Shown here: positions 10,810 to 19,896 of the stretch, piece by piece
How the letters are laid out: each line of letters begins with the position of its first letter
Numbering within the stretch: the first letter of the stretch is position 1
Assembly (NCBI GenBank): GCA_027673765.1
Contig: JAQDWB010000007.1
Span: forward strand, 1 to 64,000
Direction: 5' to 3'
DNA length: 64,000 bases
DNA from: Coriobacteriaceae bacterium AM113-163
GTDB taxonomy: Bacteria > Actinomycetota > Coriobacteriia > Coriobacteriales > Coriobacteriaceae
Made by a program: the position numbers and the translations under genes
Notes under the pieces: generated by a model
The model's input: only the letters and a program-made list of their open reading frames with translations
Databases searched by the model: none
Told to the model about the DNA's origin: nothing

Positions 10810-11811
10810 ATGGATACACTGCTCGAGGCCATTGACGTTTGCGATGTCGATGGCTTTTGCTTTGGCAACTATACCGACGAGGAGGCCGGCACCGGCTGTA
10901 CCGCAATCGTGGCGCCCGAGGGCGCCACCGGCGGCGTTGACGTTCGCGGCGGTGCTCCAGCATCGCGCGAAACCGACCTGCTGCGACCCGAGAACACCGT
11001 CGACAAGGTCCACGCCGTCTGCCTTTCGGGCGGATCGGCCTTTGGTCTAGAGGCCGCAAGCGGCGTCGCCCGCGAGCTCGAGAGCCGCGGCATCGGCCTG
11101 CCCGTCGGCCCCACGCAGGTGCCTATCGTGTGCTCCAGCTGCATCTTCGACCTCGCCTTTGGCGACCCCACCGTGCGCCCCGACATTGAGGCGGGCATCG
11201 CCGCCGTGCGCGAGGCGCTCGACAACACCCCCACCACGCTCGAGCAGGGCAATGTAGGTGCCGGCACGGGTGCCACCGTCGGAAAGCTCATGGGGCCTGC
11301 CACCTGCATGAAGGCCGGCCTTGGCGCTGCCGCCGTGGCGCTCGGCCCCGTTAAGGTAGGCGCCGTGGTCTCGGTCAACGCCTGCGGCAACGTGGTCGAC
11401 CCCTTCACCGGCGAGTGGGTCGCCGGCATGCGCGCCGCCGCCGATAGCGACCAGATTATCGACATGGAACTCGCAGCCTTTGCCGCCGCCGGATCCATGC
11501 AGATGCCGCTCGACCGCACCAACACCACCATCAGCTGCATCGTCACCAACGTGGAACTCAGTAAGGCACAAGCCACCAAGGTCTCCCAGATGGCCGCTGA
11601 CGCCTACGCACACGCCATCCGTCCCACGCACACCACCAACGACGGCGACACCATCTACACCCTCGCCAGCGGCAAACTGGGCGCCCAGGCAAGCGCCGCC
11701 GTTCCCCTAGACCTGCTGGGCATGCTCGCAGTAAGGGCCCTGGAAACTGCCATCGTAAACGGAGCCAAAACTGCCAAAACCTCCCACGGCATCCCCGGCG
11801 CCGCGAAGTAA
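10810..11811 (+). CDS. P1 family (DmpA-type) aminopeptidase
   Basis: N-terminal nucleophile peptidase of MEROPS family S58, made as a precursor that cuts itself before the catalytic Ser/Thr. The Gly-rich segment GNVGAGTGATVGK and the later NTTISCIVTNVEL match the family. 333 residues is usual. GATAGGAG precedes the ATG. It stands alone between a weak terminator and two nested palindromes. The substrate (beta-peptide, D-Ala or L-aminopeptidase) cannot be predicted. Confidence 0.85.
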   Translation: MDTLLEAIDVCDVDGFCFGNYTDEEAGTGCTAIVAPEGATGGVDVRGGAPASRETDLLRPENTVDKVHAVCLSGGSAFGLEAASGVARELESRGIGLPVGPTQVPIVCSSCIFDLAFGDPTVRPDIEAGIAAVREALDNTPTTLEQGNVGAGTGATVGKLMGPATCMKAGLGAAAVALGPVKVGAVVSVNACGNVVDPFTGEWVAGMRAAADSDQIIDMELAAFAAAGSMQMPLDRTNTTISCIVTNVELSKAQATKVSQMAADAYAHAIRPTHTTNDGDTIYTLASGKLGAQASAAVPLDLLGMLAVRALETAIVNGAKTAKTSHGIPGAAK

Positions 11812-11822
11812 TCCACTCGACC

Positions 11823-11953
11823 GTCGGTCGGAGGCGGGCGGGCGTTACGTTTGCTGCTCTACAGTCCTATGCAAGACGAAGGCCACATTAAGTGGCCTTC
11901 GTCTTGCATGCGGAACTCGCGACAAACGTAACGCCCGCCCGCCTCCGACCGAC
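11823..11953. repeat. Nested palindrome E1
   Basis: The outer arms (11823-11853 and 11923-11953) are perfect 31-bp inverted repeats. They enclose an inner perfect 16-bp stem (11871-11886 with 11892-11907) with loop ATTAA. The spacers carry ACAGTCCT before and TGCGGAACT after the inner stem, also found in E2. It sits between convergent genes, so bidirectional termination is one possible role; there is no T-run. Confidence 0.8.
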
Positions 11954-12046
11954 TACCAACCAAATTCTTTTCAGCCCAGGCCCCTGTGTACCGCGCGTCT
12001 AAGATCTTCAAATTCAGACAGCCTGACAATTGATTCTTATAGCAGA

Positions 12047-12156
12047 GGCCCCTTGGCCTTTAGTTTGATACAAGTTCCGCACGAGTCGGAAAGCACTAAA
12101 TGTGCTTTCCGTGCGAGCAGGACTGTTCGCAGTAGCAAACTAAAGGCCAAGGGGCC
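12047..12156. repeat. Nested palindrome E2 (same core as E1, opposite orientation)
   Basis: The outer arms (12047-12067 and 12136-12156) are perfect 21-bp inverted repeats unrelated to those of E1 except for the inner GTTTG/CAAAC end. The inner stem spans 12078-12115. Read on the minus strand it shows the same spacer words as E1 in the same places (ACAGTCCT, then TGCGGAACT) and a similar loop (ATTTA). Confidence 0.78.
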
Positions 12157-12188
12157 CAGTCAACCTATCAGCAGCGATTACTCAGCAG

Positions 12189-13220
12189 CTAGTTGAATTT
12201 GAAGATCTTTGAGGCAAGACGGTATAGGCCGAGTGTGGTTTTGTCCCCGGCACGACCGCGCAGGTTGGTGAAGAACCCGACCACGCCGTAGCGGGCACGA
12301 CGATACATGCGCTCGTCGTAGGCCTTCAAATCATTCCACAGCGTCTTTAGGCGCTCGTCGGCGCAATCTTCCTCAGAAAGCTTGGTGAGCACCGAGCAGA
12401 TCGCCATCATCATGGTGAAGTAGCCCATCATGTACGAACGCAGACGCGACGACTCAACATCGCTGTACAGGTGGTACGACTCCATCATGATACGCGTAAC
12501 ACGGAACTGCTGGTCCAGACGCTTGACCATCGTTGCCTCGTTGACGCTCTGGCCTTCGCGACCGATAAAGTAGCGGTAGAGGTCAATGTCGGCGTAGTAC
12601 ATGGTCTTGCAACGCGGCAGCGGTACGTAGGCGTAGATGTTGTCCACATAGAACGTGTGCGGCGGCATGGGAAGGTTGGACTCGCGCAGCACATCCGTGC
12701 GATAGCACAGGCTGTGCATGAGTAGGTTCTGGTCCAGGCGGAAATGACCGATCTGATCCCAGGAAAAGATCTTCTTGCGCGGCAGGGCAAATTTGTAGCC
12801 AATAGCGGTATGCGTGCCCTCGTAAACTTTCTCGTACACGTAGTTCGAGATAAACAGGTCAACGCGCTGGTCGCGCTCCTCAAAGCCACGCAGAATCGAC
12901 AGCATGGTCGAAAGGGCAGCGCCGTCAAGCCAGTCGTCCGAGTCGACAACCTTGTAGTAGGTGCCCTGCGCCTCGCGCAGACCCGAAAGGACGGCAATAC
13001 CGTGACCGCCATTCTCCTGGTGTACCGCGCGAATGATACCGGGATAACGTGCCTCCCACTCATCGGCCTTGGCGGCCGTCTCGTCCTTGGAGCCGTCGTC
13101 CACCACGATAATCTCGATATCGGTGGCGTAATTGCTCCCCTCCAAGATGGAGATGATGCAATGGTCCATGTCCTTGGCGGCGTTATACGAGGGAATACCG
13201 AATGTTATGACTTTATGCAT
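12189..13220 (-). CDS. Family 2 glycosyltransferase
   Basis: Transfers a sugar from an NDP-sugar, probably to a cell-surface glycan. GT-A fold features are present: FGIPSYNAAKDMDHCI at the N-terminus, EIIVVDDGSKDET, and the metal-binding region KVVDSDDWLDG. The start at 13220 (ATGCATAA) overlaps the end of the UDP-galactopyranose mutase gene, so the two are coupled and this enzyme may use UDP-galactofuranose. The C-terminal 100 residues are basic, without clear membrane spans. The acceptor is unknown. Confidence 0.85.
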   Translation of the reverse strand: MHKVITFGIPSYNAAKDMDHCIISILEGSNYATDIEIIVVDDGSKDETAAKADEWEARYPGIIRAVHQENGGHGIAVLSGLREAQGTYYKVVDSDDWLDGAALSTMLSILRGFEERDQRVDLFISNYVYEKVYEGTHTAIGYKFALPRKKIFSWDQIGHFRLDQNLLMHSLCYRTDVLRESNLPMPPHTFYVDNIYAYVPLPRCKTMYYADIDLYRYFIGREGQSVNEATMVKRLDQQFRVTRIMMESYHLYSDVESSRLRSYMMGYFTMMMAICSVLTKLSEEDCADERLKTLWNDLKAYDERMYRRARYGVVGFFTNLRGRAGDKTTLGLYRLASKIFKFN

Positions 13221-14415
13221 GGCAGGCGATAATCTCATCCGAAAGATCGAGGGCGGAATTGGTCACGGCGTCCATATCGTAGTAACGATACTCGGCCAGA
13301 CGACCCACCGGGTGGAAGTTCGTCAGGTTCTGGACGCGCTCAAGATAGCGTTCATAGAGCTCACGGTTCTCGGGCTCTAGAATGGCGTAGTACGGCGTCT
13401 CGCCCGAGCCGGGCGTATAGGCCTTGGAGTACTCCTTCATGATGGTGGTCTTGCCGGGCAGGACCTGACCGGTCATGTTCTTGAACTCGGTGATACGCGT
13501 GTAATCCTCGCTCGTGGTGTAATTGACGGTGCCCACGGGCTGGAACTGGTCCATATCGAGCGTCTCGAACTTCATATCGAGCGTACGGTACGGCAGCGCG
13601 CCCAGGTCGAGGTTGAACAGCTCATCGAGCGGACCGGTATAGACGATCTCGCCGCCGTAGACCTTGCCGTCGACCTTGACGGTTGTCTCGTCGATCTCGA
13701 AGAGATCGCGAGCATCCACGTCGCAGAACACATCAATCAGGTCGTGGTCGAGCATGTGCTCAAACAGCGCCGTGTAGCCATCCTGCGGCATACCCTGGAA
13801 GGGGGCCTGCGGGAAGTAGCGGTCATCGTCGCCCACAAAGACGGGAACGCGGCCGGTGATCGAGGGATCGATCTGGTCGGGCGTCTGGCCCCACTGCTTC
13901 ATGGTGTAATGCAAAAAGACGTTCTCGTAGACGTAATCGGCGACCTCGGCCAAGTCGGGGTCGTTCTTCTTACGCAGCTCCATGATGGGCACTTTGACAT
14001 CCTTGCCAAAGGTCTCCACGAGCTTCTGATACAGCTCCTCGCCGCGCTCATCACCAAAGGCGAGCTTGAGACTCGCATGGTTGAAGGGCACGGGCATAAG
14101 GGTACCGTTGATGTTGGCGAGCACCTTGTGCTGATAATCCGTCCACTTGGTAAAGCGCGACAGGAAATTATGCACGCGCTCGTTAAAGGTGTGATAGATA
14201 TGCGGACCGTACTCGTGGATCAGGATTCCGGCCTCGTCAGTGCAGTCATAGGCATTGCCCGCAATGTGGCTACGGCGCTCCAAAACGGCAACACGATAGC
14301 CGATGGTCTCGGCAAGACGGCGGGCGCAAACGGCACCGGCATATCCAGCACCGACGACAATCATGTCGTACGCGCCGGCGTTAAAGCCTTCAGGCAGGCC
14401 TGAGGTAATCTGCAT
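13213..14415 (-). CDS. glf: UDP-galactopyranose mutase
   Basis: FAD-dependent ring contraction of UDP-galactopyranose to UDP-galactofuranose, the donor for galactofuranose-containing glycans. It has the Rossmann FAD motif VVGAGYAGAVCARRLAE and the family signature NAYDCTDEAGILIHEYGPHIYHT. 400 residues is normal for the bacterial enzyme. It lies directly upstream of, and overlaps, a family 2 glycosyltransferase, so a small galactofuranose-polymer function is likely. It is divergent from pta. Confidence 0.94.
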   Translation of the reverse strand: MQITSGLPEGFNAGAYDMIVVGAGYAGAVCARRLAETIGYRVAVLERRSHIAGNAYDCTDEAGILIHEYGPHIYHTFNERVHNFLSRFTKWTDYQHKVLANINGTLMPVPFNHASLKLAFGDERGEELYQKLVETFGKDVKVPIMELRKKNDPDLAEVADYVYENVFLHYTMKQWGQTPDQIDPSITGRVPVFVGDDDRYFPQAPFQGMPQDGYTALFEHMLDHDLIDVFCDVDARDLFEIDETTVKVDGKVYGGEIVYTGPLDELFNLDLGALPYRTLDMKFETLDMDQFQPVGTVNYTTSEDYTRITEFKNMTGQVLPGKTTIMKEYSKAYTPGSGETPYYAILEPENRELYERYLERVQNLTNFHPVGRLAEYRYYDMDAVTNSALDLSDEIIACHA

Positions 14416-14513
14416 CGATACTCCTTGTCAAAAGCCACGGGCTCGTTAGCTGGGCTTTTCTCGAACATTCTTCGAGACATATTTATCAGAGCGATTATAG
14501 CGCTAATGCGTCC

Positions 14514-14519
14514 TATAAT
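14514..14519 (+). promoter_or_regulatory. Probable pta promoter -10 box
   Basis: A perfect TATAAT lies 127 bases upstream of pta in the divergent glf-pta region. The matching -35 is weak. A perfect 9-bp hairpin (TAAACCCGC/GCGGGTTTA, 14572-14594) lies in the predicted leader. Confidence 0.5.
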
Positions 14520-14646
14520 GAGCTTGCCACACAAGGAAAGCTCAAGCACCGCGGCGTACATAATTGAAAGGTAAACCCGCTAGCAGCGGGTTTATTCGTG
14601 AACAGCCGGGCGCCTGGAGCTTAGCGAAACGCTTGCAAGGAGTAAC

Positions 14647-15627
14647 ATGAGCGATTTCCTAAACCGTATGAAGTCTGCCGCCAAGGCCGACCTTAAGACC
14701 ATCGTCCTGCCCGAGGGCGAGGATCCGCGCACCATCGTCGCGGCCAACAAGATCATCGAGGAAGGCCTGGCCAACATCGTCATCCTGGGCGATCCCAACG
14801 AGATCAACGTTCCCGGCGCCACCGTCATCGACCCGCGCAATGCCGAGAAGCACGAGGAGTACGCACAGAAGTTTGCCGAGCTCCGCGCCAAGAAGGGCGT
14901 TACCATCGAGCAGGCTCGCGCCCAGGTGATGGACGCCACCTACTTTGGCACCATGATGGTCAAGATGGGCGACGCCGACGGCCTGGTCTCCGGCGCCTGC
15001 CACTCCACCGCCGACACCCTGCGCCCCGCGCTTCAGATCCTCAAGACCGCCCCGGGCACCAAGCTGGTCTCGGCCTTCTTCGTGATGTGCACCGACACCC
15101 CGCAGTTCGGCACCGACGGCACGCTGATCTTCGCCGACTGCGGCCTCAACATCAACCCGTCCTCTGACGAGCTCTCCGAGATCGCCATCGCCTCGGCCCA
15201 CTCCTGGTCCACCTTTATGGGCAATGTTGAGCCGCACGTGGCCATGCTCTCCTACTCCACCATGGGCTCCGCCGGTGGCGAGGTCGCCAAGAAGGTCCAG
15301 GAGGCCGTGAAGTTCTGCAAGGAGAAGGCACCCGAGCTCGCCATCGACGGCGACCTGCAGCTCGATGCTGCTATCGTCCCCACCGTCGCCCAGCTCAAGG
15401 CTCCCGGCTCCTCCGTCGCCGGTAAGGCCAACGTGCTCGTGTTCCCCGACCTCGAGGCCGGCAACATCGGCTACAAGCTGGTCCAGCGCTTCGCCGGCGC
15501 CGACGCTTACGGCCCCATTCTGCAGGGCATCGCCAAGCCGGTCAACGACCTGTCGCGCGGCTGCTCTGCCGACGACATCGTGGGTGTCGTAGCCATCACC
15601 GCCGTCCAGGCTCAGATGGCTGAATAG
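14647..15627 (+). CDS. pta: Phosphate acetyltransferase
   Basis: Converts acetyl-CoA and phosphate to acetyl phosphate, the step before acetate kinase in fermentation. 326 residues matches the short, single-domain Pta form. Conserved blocks include VLPEGEDPRTIVAANKI near the N-terminus and SYSTMGSAGG and VFPDLEAGNIGYKL in the catalytic half. AAGGAG stands in place before the ATG. It is convergent with two acetate kinase genes, with a nested palindrome between them, so the pathway genes are adjacent but on separate transcripts. Confidence 0.95.
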   Translation: MSDFLNRMKSAAKADLKTIVLPEGEDPRTIVAANKIIEEGLANIVILGDPNEINVPGATVIDPRNAEKHEEYAQKFAELRAKKGVTIEQARAQVMDATYFGTMMVKMGDADGLVSGACHSTADTLRPALQILKTAPGTKLVSAFFVMCTDTPQFGTDGTLIFADCGLNINPSSDELSEIAIASAHSWSTFMGNVEPHVAMLSYSTMGSAGGEVAKKVQEAVKFCKEKAPELAIDGDLQLDAAIVPTVAQLKAPGSSVAGKANVLVFPDLEAGNIGYKLVQRFAGADAYGPILQGIAKPVNDLSRGCSADDIVGVVAITAVQAQMAE

Positions 15628-15642
15628 CTTACATATCCCCTC

Positions 15643-15769
15643 GGGACCCTGCAGGGCAAAGCTCTGAAAACGTCCTCGGACATGCAAAGAGGCTCCGCTG
15701 CGCGCTTCGCGCGGCGGAGCCTCTTTGCGTCCTGCGGAATGTTTTCAGAGCTTTGCCCTGCAGGGTCCC
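15643..15769. repeat. Nested palindrome E3
   Basis: Perfect 29-bp outer arms (15643-15671 and 15741-15769) enclose a perfect 15-bp inner stem (15684-15698 with 15714-15728) capped by a GC-rich loop. The spacers contain GTCCT and TGCGGAA as in E1 and E2, although the arms differ. It lies between convergent pta and ackA. Confidence 0.78.
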
Positions 15770-15917
15770 TGCCGTCACGCAGCAGTCAGGGAATCTGGAG
15801 TGGGCGGCGGCTTGGCTACGAGCTGGGGCTGAGGATCTGAACGAATGGGTGACGTTGCTGGGAGCGCAGGCGTTGCCGGCGATGATCACTTTGGAACTGG
15901 AATTTCCGCCTGCTAGT

Positions 15918-15954
15918 AAAAAGGCCTCCGGGCTGTTGCTCTGGAGGCCTTTTT
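15918..15954. terminator. Bidirectional terminator between pta and ackA
   Basis: AAAAAGGCCTCC and GGAGGCCTTTTT form a perfect 12-bp stem with a 13-base loop, with T-runs for both strands. It ends 21 bases from the ackA stop. Confidence 0.85.
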
Positions 15955-15974
15955 GTCAATTACAGACGAATGCG

Positions 15975-17153
15975 TTAGTTGTTCTTGGTCAGACGCTCGA
16001 CGTCGTGGGCGATCATGTATTCCTCGTCGGTGGGGATGACCATGACCGTGACGGAAGAGCCGGCGGCGCTGATGACCTGCGGGCCGTTGCCCACGGCCTC
16101 GCGGTTCTTGTTGTTGTCGATGCGCACGCCCAGCCACTCAAAGCAGTCGCAGAAGGCCTTGCGGATCGACCAGTCATTCTCGCCGATGCCGGCGGTAAAG
16201 GTAATGGTGTCCACGCCCGCCATGGAGGCAATCATGGAACCAGCCTGCTGCATGGCCTTGTATGCGAACATATCGAAGGCGAGCAGGCAACGCTCGTCAC
16301 CCTCGGAAGCGCGCGTACGAATGTCACGGGCATCGTTGGAGATACCCGAGATGGCAAGCAGACCGGACTGCTTGTTCATCATGTCGTCGACTTCCTGGTA
16401 ACTGTAGCCGCCCTCGCGCTGCAGATAGCACACAGTGGCCGGGTCGATGGAACCGCAACGGGTACCCATCATCAGGCCGTCGAGCGGTGTGAGACCCATC
16501 GTGGTGTCGCGGCACACACCATCCTCGATGGCGGCAAGCGAGGCGCCGTTGCCCAAATGGCACGAGAGCAGGCGGTGGCAGCGCGAGCCCAGAATCTCCT
16601 TGGCCATCATCCACTCGTAGCGGTGGCTCGTACCGTGGGCGCCGTACTTGCGCACGTGGTACTTGTCGCACACGTCCTTGGGCAGCGCATAGGTGTAGGC
16701 AACCTCGGGCATGGTCATGTGGAACGAGGTGTCGAAGACGGCCACGTTGGGCAGCTCCGGATACTTCTCGCGGCAATATTCGATTGCCGCGGCCTCGCCG
16801 TAATTGTGCAGCGGGGCGAGCGGTGCAACCTCAAGAATCTTAGCCATGACCTCATCGTCGACGACCGCGGAATCATCGAAGTGCCAGCCACCCTGAACGA
16901 TACGGTGGCCGATGCCATCGATCGTAAAGTCGGTCTTCTCGAGCTCCTCGAGCACGCGCGCAATGGCGCAGCGATGATCGGGAAAAGGAATCTCCTCGGT
17001 CAGCTTGGCACCACCGTTCTCGGAGTGGCCAAAGATGCCCATCTCCGAGCCGATACGCTCGCAGTTGCCCTTGGCGAAAACCTCGCGGGTATCGGTATCC
17101 AAAAGCTGATATTTAAGGCTCGAGCTGCCGGCGTTGACAACAAGTACGTTCAT
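15975..17153 (-). CDS. ackA: Acetate kinase (canonical copy)
   Basis: Makes ATP and acetate from acetyl phosphate. It has MNVLVVNAGSSSLKY at the start, the arginine segment RIVQGG, the histidine motif HGTSHRY, the nucleotide-site words CHLGNGAS and FTAGIGEN, and NDARD with the catalytic Arg. These agree with the textbook enzyme. 392 residues is normal. CGAAGGAG precedes the ATG. It lies 164 bases downstream of a second, more divergent acetate kinase gene on the same strand. Confidence 0.95.
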   Translation of the reverse strand: MNVLVVNAGSSSLKYQLLDTDTREVFAKGNCERIGSEMGIFGHSENGGAKLTEEIPFPDHRCAIARVLEELEKTDFTIDGIGHRIVQGGWHFDDSAVVDDEVMAKILEVAPLAPLHNYGEAAAIEYCREKYPELPNVAVFDTSFHMTMPEVAYTYALPKDVCDKYHVRKYGAHGTSHRYEWMMAKEILGSRCHRLLSCHLGNGASLAAIEDGVCRDTTMGLTPLDGLMMGTRCGSIDPATVCYLQREGGYSYQEVDDMMNKQSGLLAISGISNDARDIRTRASEGDERCLLAFDMFAYKAMQQAGSMIASMAGVDTITFTAGIGENDWSIRKAFCDCFEWLGVRIDNNKNREAVGNGPQVISAAGSSVTVMVIPTDEEYMIAHDVERLTKNN

Positions 17154-17266
17154 GAGACTCCTTCGTGATTACAGTACGGTCGGCAAACCTATAAGGCGGC
17201 CGTACCCTTAATAAGAAGTTATCAGAATCCAATAAATAGCTATTAAACTCTTCGCTCAAAGAGCGT

Positions 17267-17304
17267 AAAAGGGGGCTGAACGGCACAAGGCCATCCAGTC
17301 CCCT
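17267..17304 (-). terminator. Terminator after the second acetate kinase gene
   Basis: Read on the minus strand, AGGGGACTG pairs with CAGCCCCCT around an inner GGCC/GGCC-like stem, followed by TTTT. It separates the two acetate kinase genes into different transcripts, at least partly. Confidence 0.5.
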
Positions 17305-17317
17305 CCCCTTGCATCAA

Positions 17318-18496
17318 TTACTTGCCGTTGACAATGCGCTCGACGTCGGAAGCGATCATGAACTCCTCGTCCGTGGGGATGACGAAGATCTTGACCTTGG
17401 AATCCTTGGCGGACAGGCACCAAGCGCCGTCGCCGCGCAGGGCGTTGCGGGCATGATCCATCTTGACGCCCATAAAGGCCAGACGGTCGGCAACGCCGGC
17501 GCGAACGGCCGGAGCGTGCTCACCGATGCCGGCGGTGAAGACCAGCGTGTCCATGCCGCACATGGAAGTGGCCATCTCGGCAGCCTTGGCGGCAATCTTG
17601 TAGACAAACATGTCGAAGGCGAGCTGAGCCTCGGGGTCACCAGCGGCGGCGAGCTCCTCGACGTTGCGGCAGTCGTTGGTCTTGCCGCCGGTCACAGCCA
17701 AAAGACCGGACTTCTTGTTCATCATCTCGTCGACCTCGTCGAAGGTGTAGCCGCCTTCGCGCTGCAGGTAGCACACGGTGGCCGGGTCGATGGAGCCGCA
17801 GCGGGTGCCCATCATGACACCGTCGAGCGGCGTCAAGCCCATGGTGGTGTCCATGCACTTGCCGTCCTCGATGGCGCACAGGGAAGCGCCGGAACCGATG
17901 TGGCACACGACGACCTTGCGAGCCTCGCCGTTGGTCATCTCGGCAACCTTCTTGGAGATGTAGCGGTAGCTGGTGCCGTGGGCGCCGTACTTACGGATGT
18001 GCAGCTTGTCGCAGACGTCCTTGGGCAGGGCGTAGGTCTTGGCGACCTCGGGCATATTGAAGTGGAAAGCAGTATCGTAGACCGTGACGTTGGGCAGGTC
18101 GGGATACTGCTCGAGGCAGTACTCGATAACGTTGGCCTCGGGGTTGTTGTGCAGCGGGGCGAGCGGAGCGACCTCGCGGATCTTGGCGAGGACGTCCTCG
18201 TCGACGAGGGAGGAATCGCCAAAGTACCAACCGCCCTGAACGATACGGTGGCCAATGCCCTCGATCTTGATGCCGTTAGCCTCGAGGTCCTTCAGGACGA
18301 CCTCGATGGCGACCTTGTGGTCGGGGAACTCGATGTTCTCGGTCACCTTCTTGGAGCCGTTGGCAGCGTGGGTGAAGGTACCGCCGGTAAAGCAGACGCG
18401 CTCGCAGGAGCCCTTTGCGGACACCTTGTGGGACTTGGTATCGATGACCTGATACTTAAGGGTCGAAGATCCTGCGTTGACGACCAGAACGTTCAT
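17318..18496 (-). CDS. ackA: Acetate kinase paralogue with altered nucleotide-site residues
   Basis: Same length and overall architecture as its neighbour (MNVLVVNAGSSTLKY, RIVQGG, GLTPLDGVMMGTRCGSIDPATV), so it is an acetate/acyl kinase. Several pocket residues differ from the canonical copy: HGTSYRY for HGTSHRY, CHIGSGAS for CHLGNGAS, NDCRN for NDARD, and GIGEH for GIGEN. The catalytic Arg and the His of HGTS are kept. It may therefore be active with shifted nucleotide or acyl preference. TAGGGAG precedes the ATG. It probably arose by tandem duplication. Confidence 0.9.
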   Translation of the reverse strand: MNVLVVNAGSSTLKYQVIDTKSHKVSAKGSCERVCFTGGTFTHAANGSKKVTENIEFPDHKVAIEVVLKDLEANGIKIEGIGHRIVQGGWYFGDSSLVDEDVLAKIREVAPLAPLHNNPEANVIEYCLEQYPDLPNVTVYDTAFHFNMPEVAKTYALPKDVCDKLHIRKYGAHGTSYRYISKKVAEMTNGEARKVVVCHIGSGASLCAIEDGKCMDTTMGLTPLDGVMMGTRCGSIDPATVCYLQREGGYTFDEVDEMMNKKSGLLAVTGGKTNDCRNVEELAAAGDPEAQLAFDMFVYKIAAKAAEMATSMCGMDTLVFTAGIGEHAPAVRAGVADRLAFMGVKMDHARNALRGDGAWCLSAKDSKVKIFVIPTDEEFMIASDVERIVNGK

Positions 18497-18549
18497 GTGT
18501 CTCCCTACTAACAGGCGGTGTGGCGCCGCCAGGTTACATACGCTTCAAT

Positions 18550-18583
18550 AATAAACCCAAACGCCCTCGCGCTCGGGTTTATT
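18550..18583 (-). terminator. Terminator after the MFS gene
   Basis: The perfect 9-bp stem AATAAACCC/GGGTTTATT with a GC-rich loop lies downstream of the minus-strand MFS stop and before the acetate kinase promoter region. Confidence 0.55.
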
Positions 18584-18616
18584 GCGTTGATATATAAGTT
18601 ATCGATGCCCAAATAC

Positions 18617-19777
18617 TCATGACCTTTGGCGTGTAAGACGAAAGAGCGCGGGGATATACACAAGGGAAGAAATCCCGAGCGCGACAAGCAATACGACTCG
18701 AATGCCCGCAACGCTACTCAACACAGCGTTGAGCAGATAGAAAAGAACGGCACCCACCGCCACCATCTGGCTTTGAACCGAAATCAGTGAACAGCGCATC
18801 GAAGAATCGGCTGCCTTTTGAAAAATTGAGTATTTAATTGGAGCAAATAACGAGTACGCAACCGTCTGCAGCACATAGAACACGGGCAGCAAATTAGCCG
18901 GAGTAAGGGGAATCAAAAACAAAGCTGTCAGGAAAAGGCGCACGATGCCGCAAATACGCGCAAAGCGGCCCTTGTCGACATGAGCAATCGCACAGGGCAC
19001 AATAAGTCCCATGGAGGCCGAGGCAAGGAGCTGGACCGCAATGGTCACACCCGAAGCGACGGCATTCATTCCGCGACCCGCAAGCAGCAGTGAGAAAAAG
19101 TCTTCCAGGGCGACAAAAGCAAATGCCTGAGAACAGTCCATGATGAACGCTGAACGAAGAATGCCATTACCCGCAATAGCGGTACCGATCATCTTCGGGC
19201 TCATTCCACGCTCAGGTGTCGTCGCAGTGCCCCCTCTTCGCATTTCAGGAATGCAGACAACGACAACCAACGTCAACACCATTGCGATGATATCTGCCGA
19301 AAGACCAATGAGATATGCACCGACGGACGAAATGAAACCGCCCACGCAAGCGGAGATGGCATAAGAGGCATAGAAAACAAATCGCTCAACGACATTAAGT
19401 CTTACGAGCTGGTCCTGAGAGACGCTGTCAATGTAAATCGCTTCGATGGATCCGCTCACACACGCAACGGCAAAACCCTTGAGAGCGAACGCACCGATTA
19501 AAAGCAGGGGAGAACGGACGAGAAGCAGGGCGGCGTAGTATCCAAGCATTCCCACGACGCCAACGAGACCGCTTGTCTTTCGTCCAAACCTATCAGCAAT
19601 ATAGCCAGTGGGAACTTCAAGGATGAACTTGCTCACTTGATATGCAATCATCATGCTAGAAATCGATACCATCGAAAGTCCGACGAACTCAAGGTAGACA
19701 GTTAGAAAATACAAGATGGTGCTGAAGTTCGACAGAAAAACGAACGTCATATAAAGCAAAACCGTACGGTTTTTCAT
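18617..19777 (-). CDS. MFS transporter
   Basis: About 386 residues with twelve predicted hydrophobic spans. The loop after span 2 carries the major-facilitator motif (GYIADRFGRKTSG). The start at 19777 is set by GGAGGGCGGAGC; eight further upstream codons are possible but unsupported. It is the next gene after a LysR regulator on the same strand (119 bases), so it may be that regulator's target. The substrate is unknown. Its base composition is somewhat less GC-rich than that of its neighbours. Confidence 0.8.
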   Translation of the reverse strand: MKNRTVLLYMTFVFLSNFSTILYFLTVYLEFVGLSMVSISSMMIAYQVSKFILEVPTGYIADRFGRKTSGLVGVVGMLGYYAALLLVRSPLLLIGAFALKGFAVACVSGSIEAIYIDSVSQDQLVRLNVVERFVFYASYAISACVGGFISSVGAYLIGLSADIIAMVLTLVVVVCIPEMRRGGTATTPERGMSPKMIGTAIAGNGILRSAFIMDCSQAFAFVALEDFFSLLLAGRGMNAVASGVTIAVQLLASASMGLIVPCAIAHVDKGRFARICGIVRLFLTALFLIPLTPANLLPVFYVLQTVAYSLFAPIKYSIFQKAADSSMRCSLISVQSQMVAVGAVLFYLLNAVLSSVAGIRVVLLVALGISSLVYIPALFRLTRQRS

Positions 19778-19896
19778 GCTCCGCCCTCCAAGAGTCAGCA
19801 ATCTAAATCGGAATCTTGGAAAAGCATGAGGGCAAAGCTGTCAGCTATGTGTTACAAGGCGTCAATAATCACTTGATGCCTCGAAGCCAATTAATC

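Noticed and set aside
15753..18511. Two long plus-strand frames opposite the acetate kinase genes
   Set aside because: Both are mirror shadows of well-conserved genes; the protein sequences are His/Val/Gly-rich and match no family, and they have no ribosome sites.
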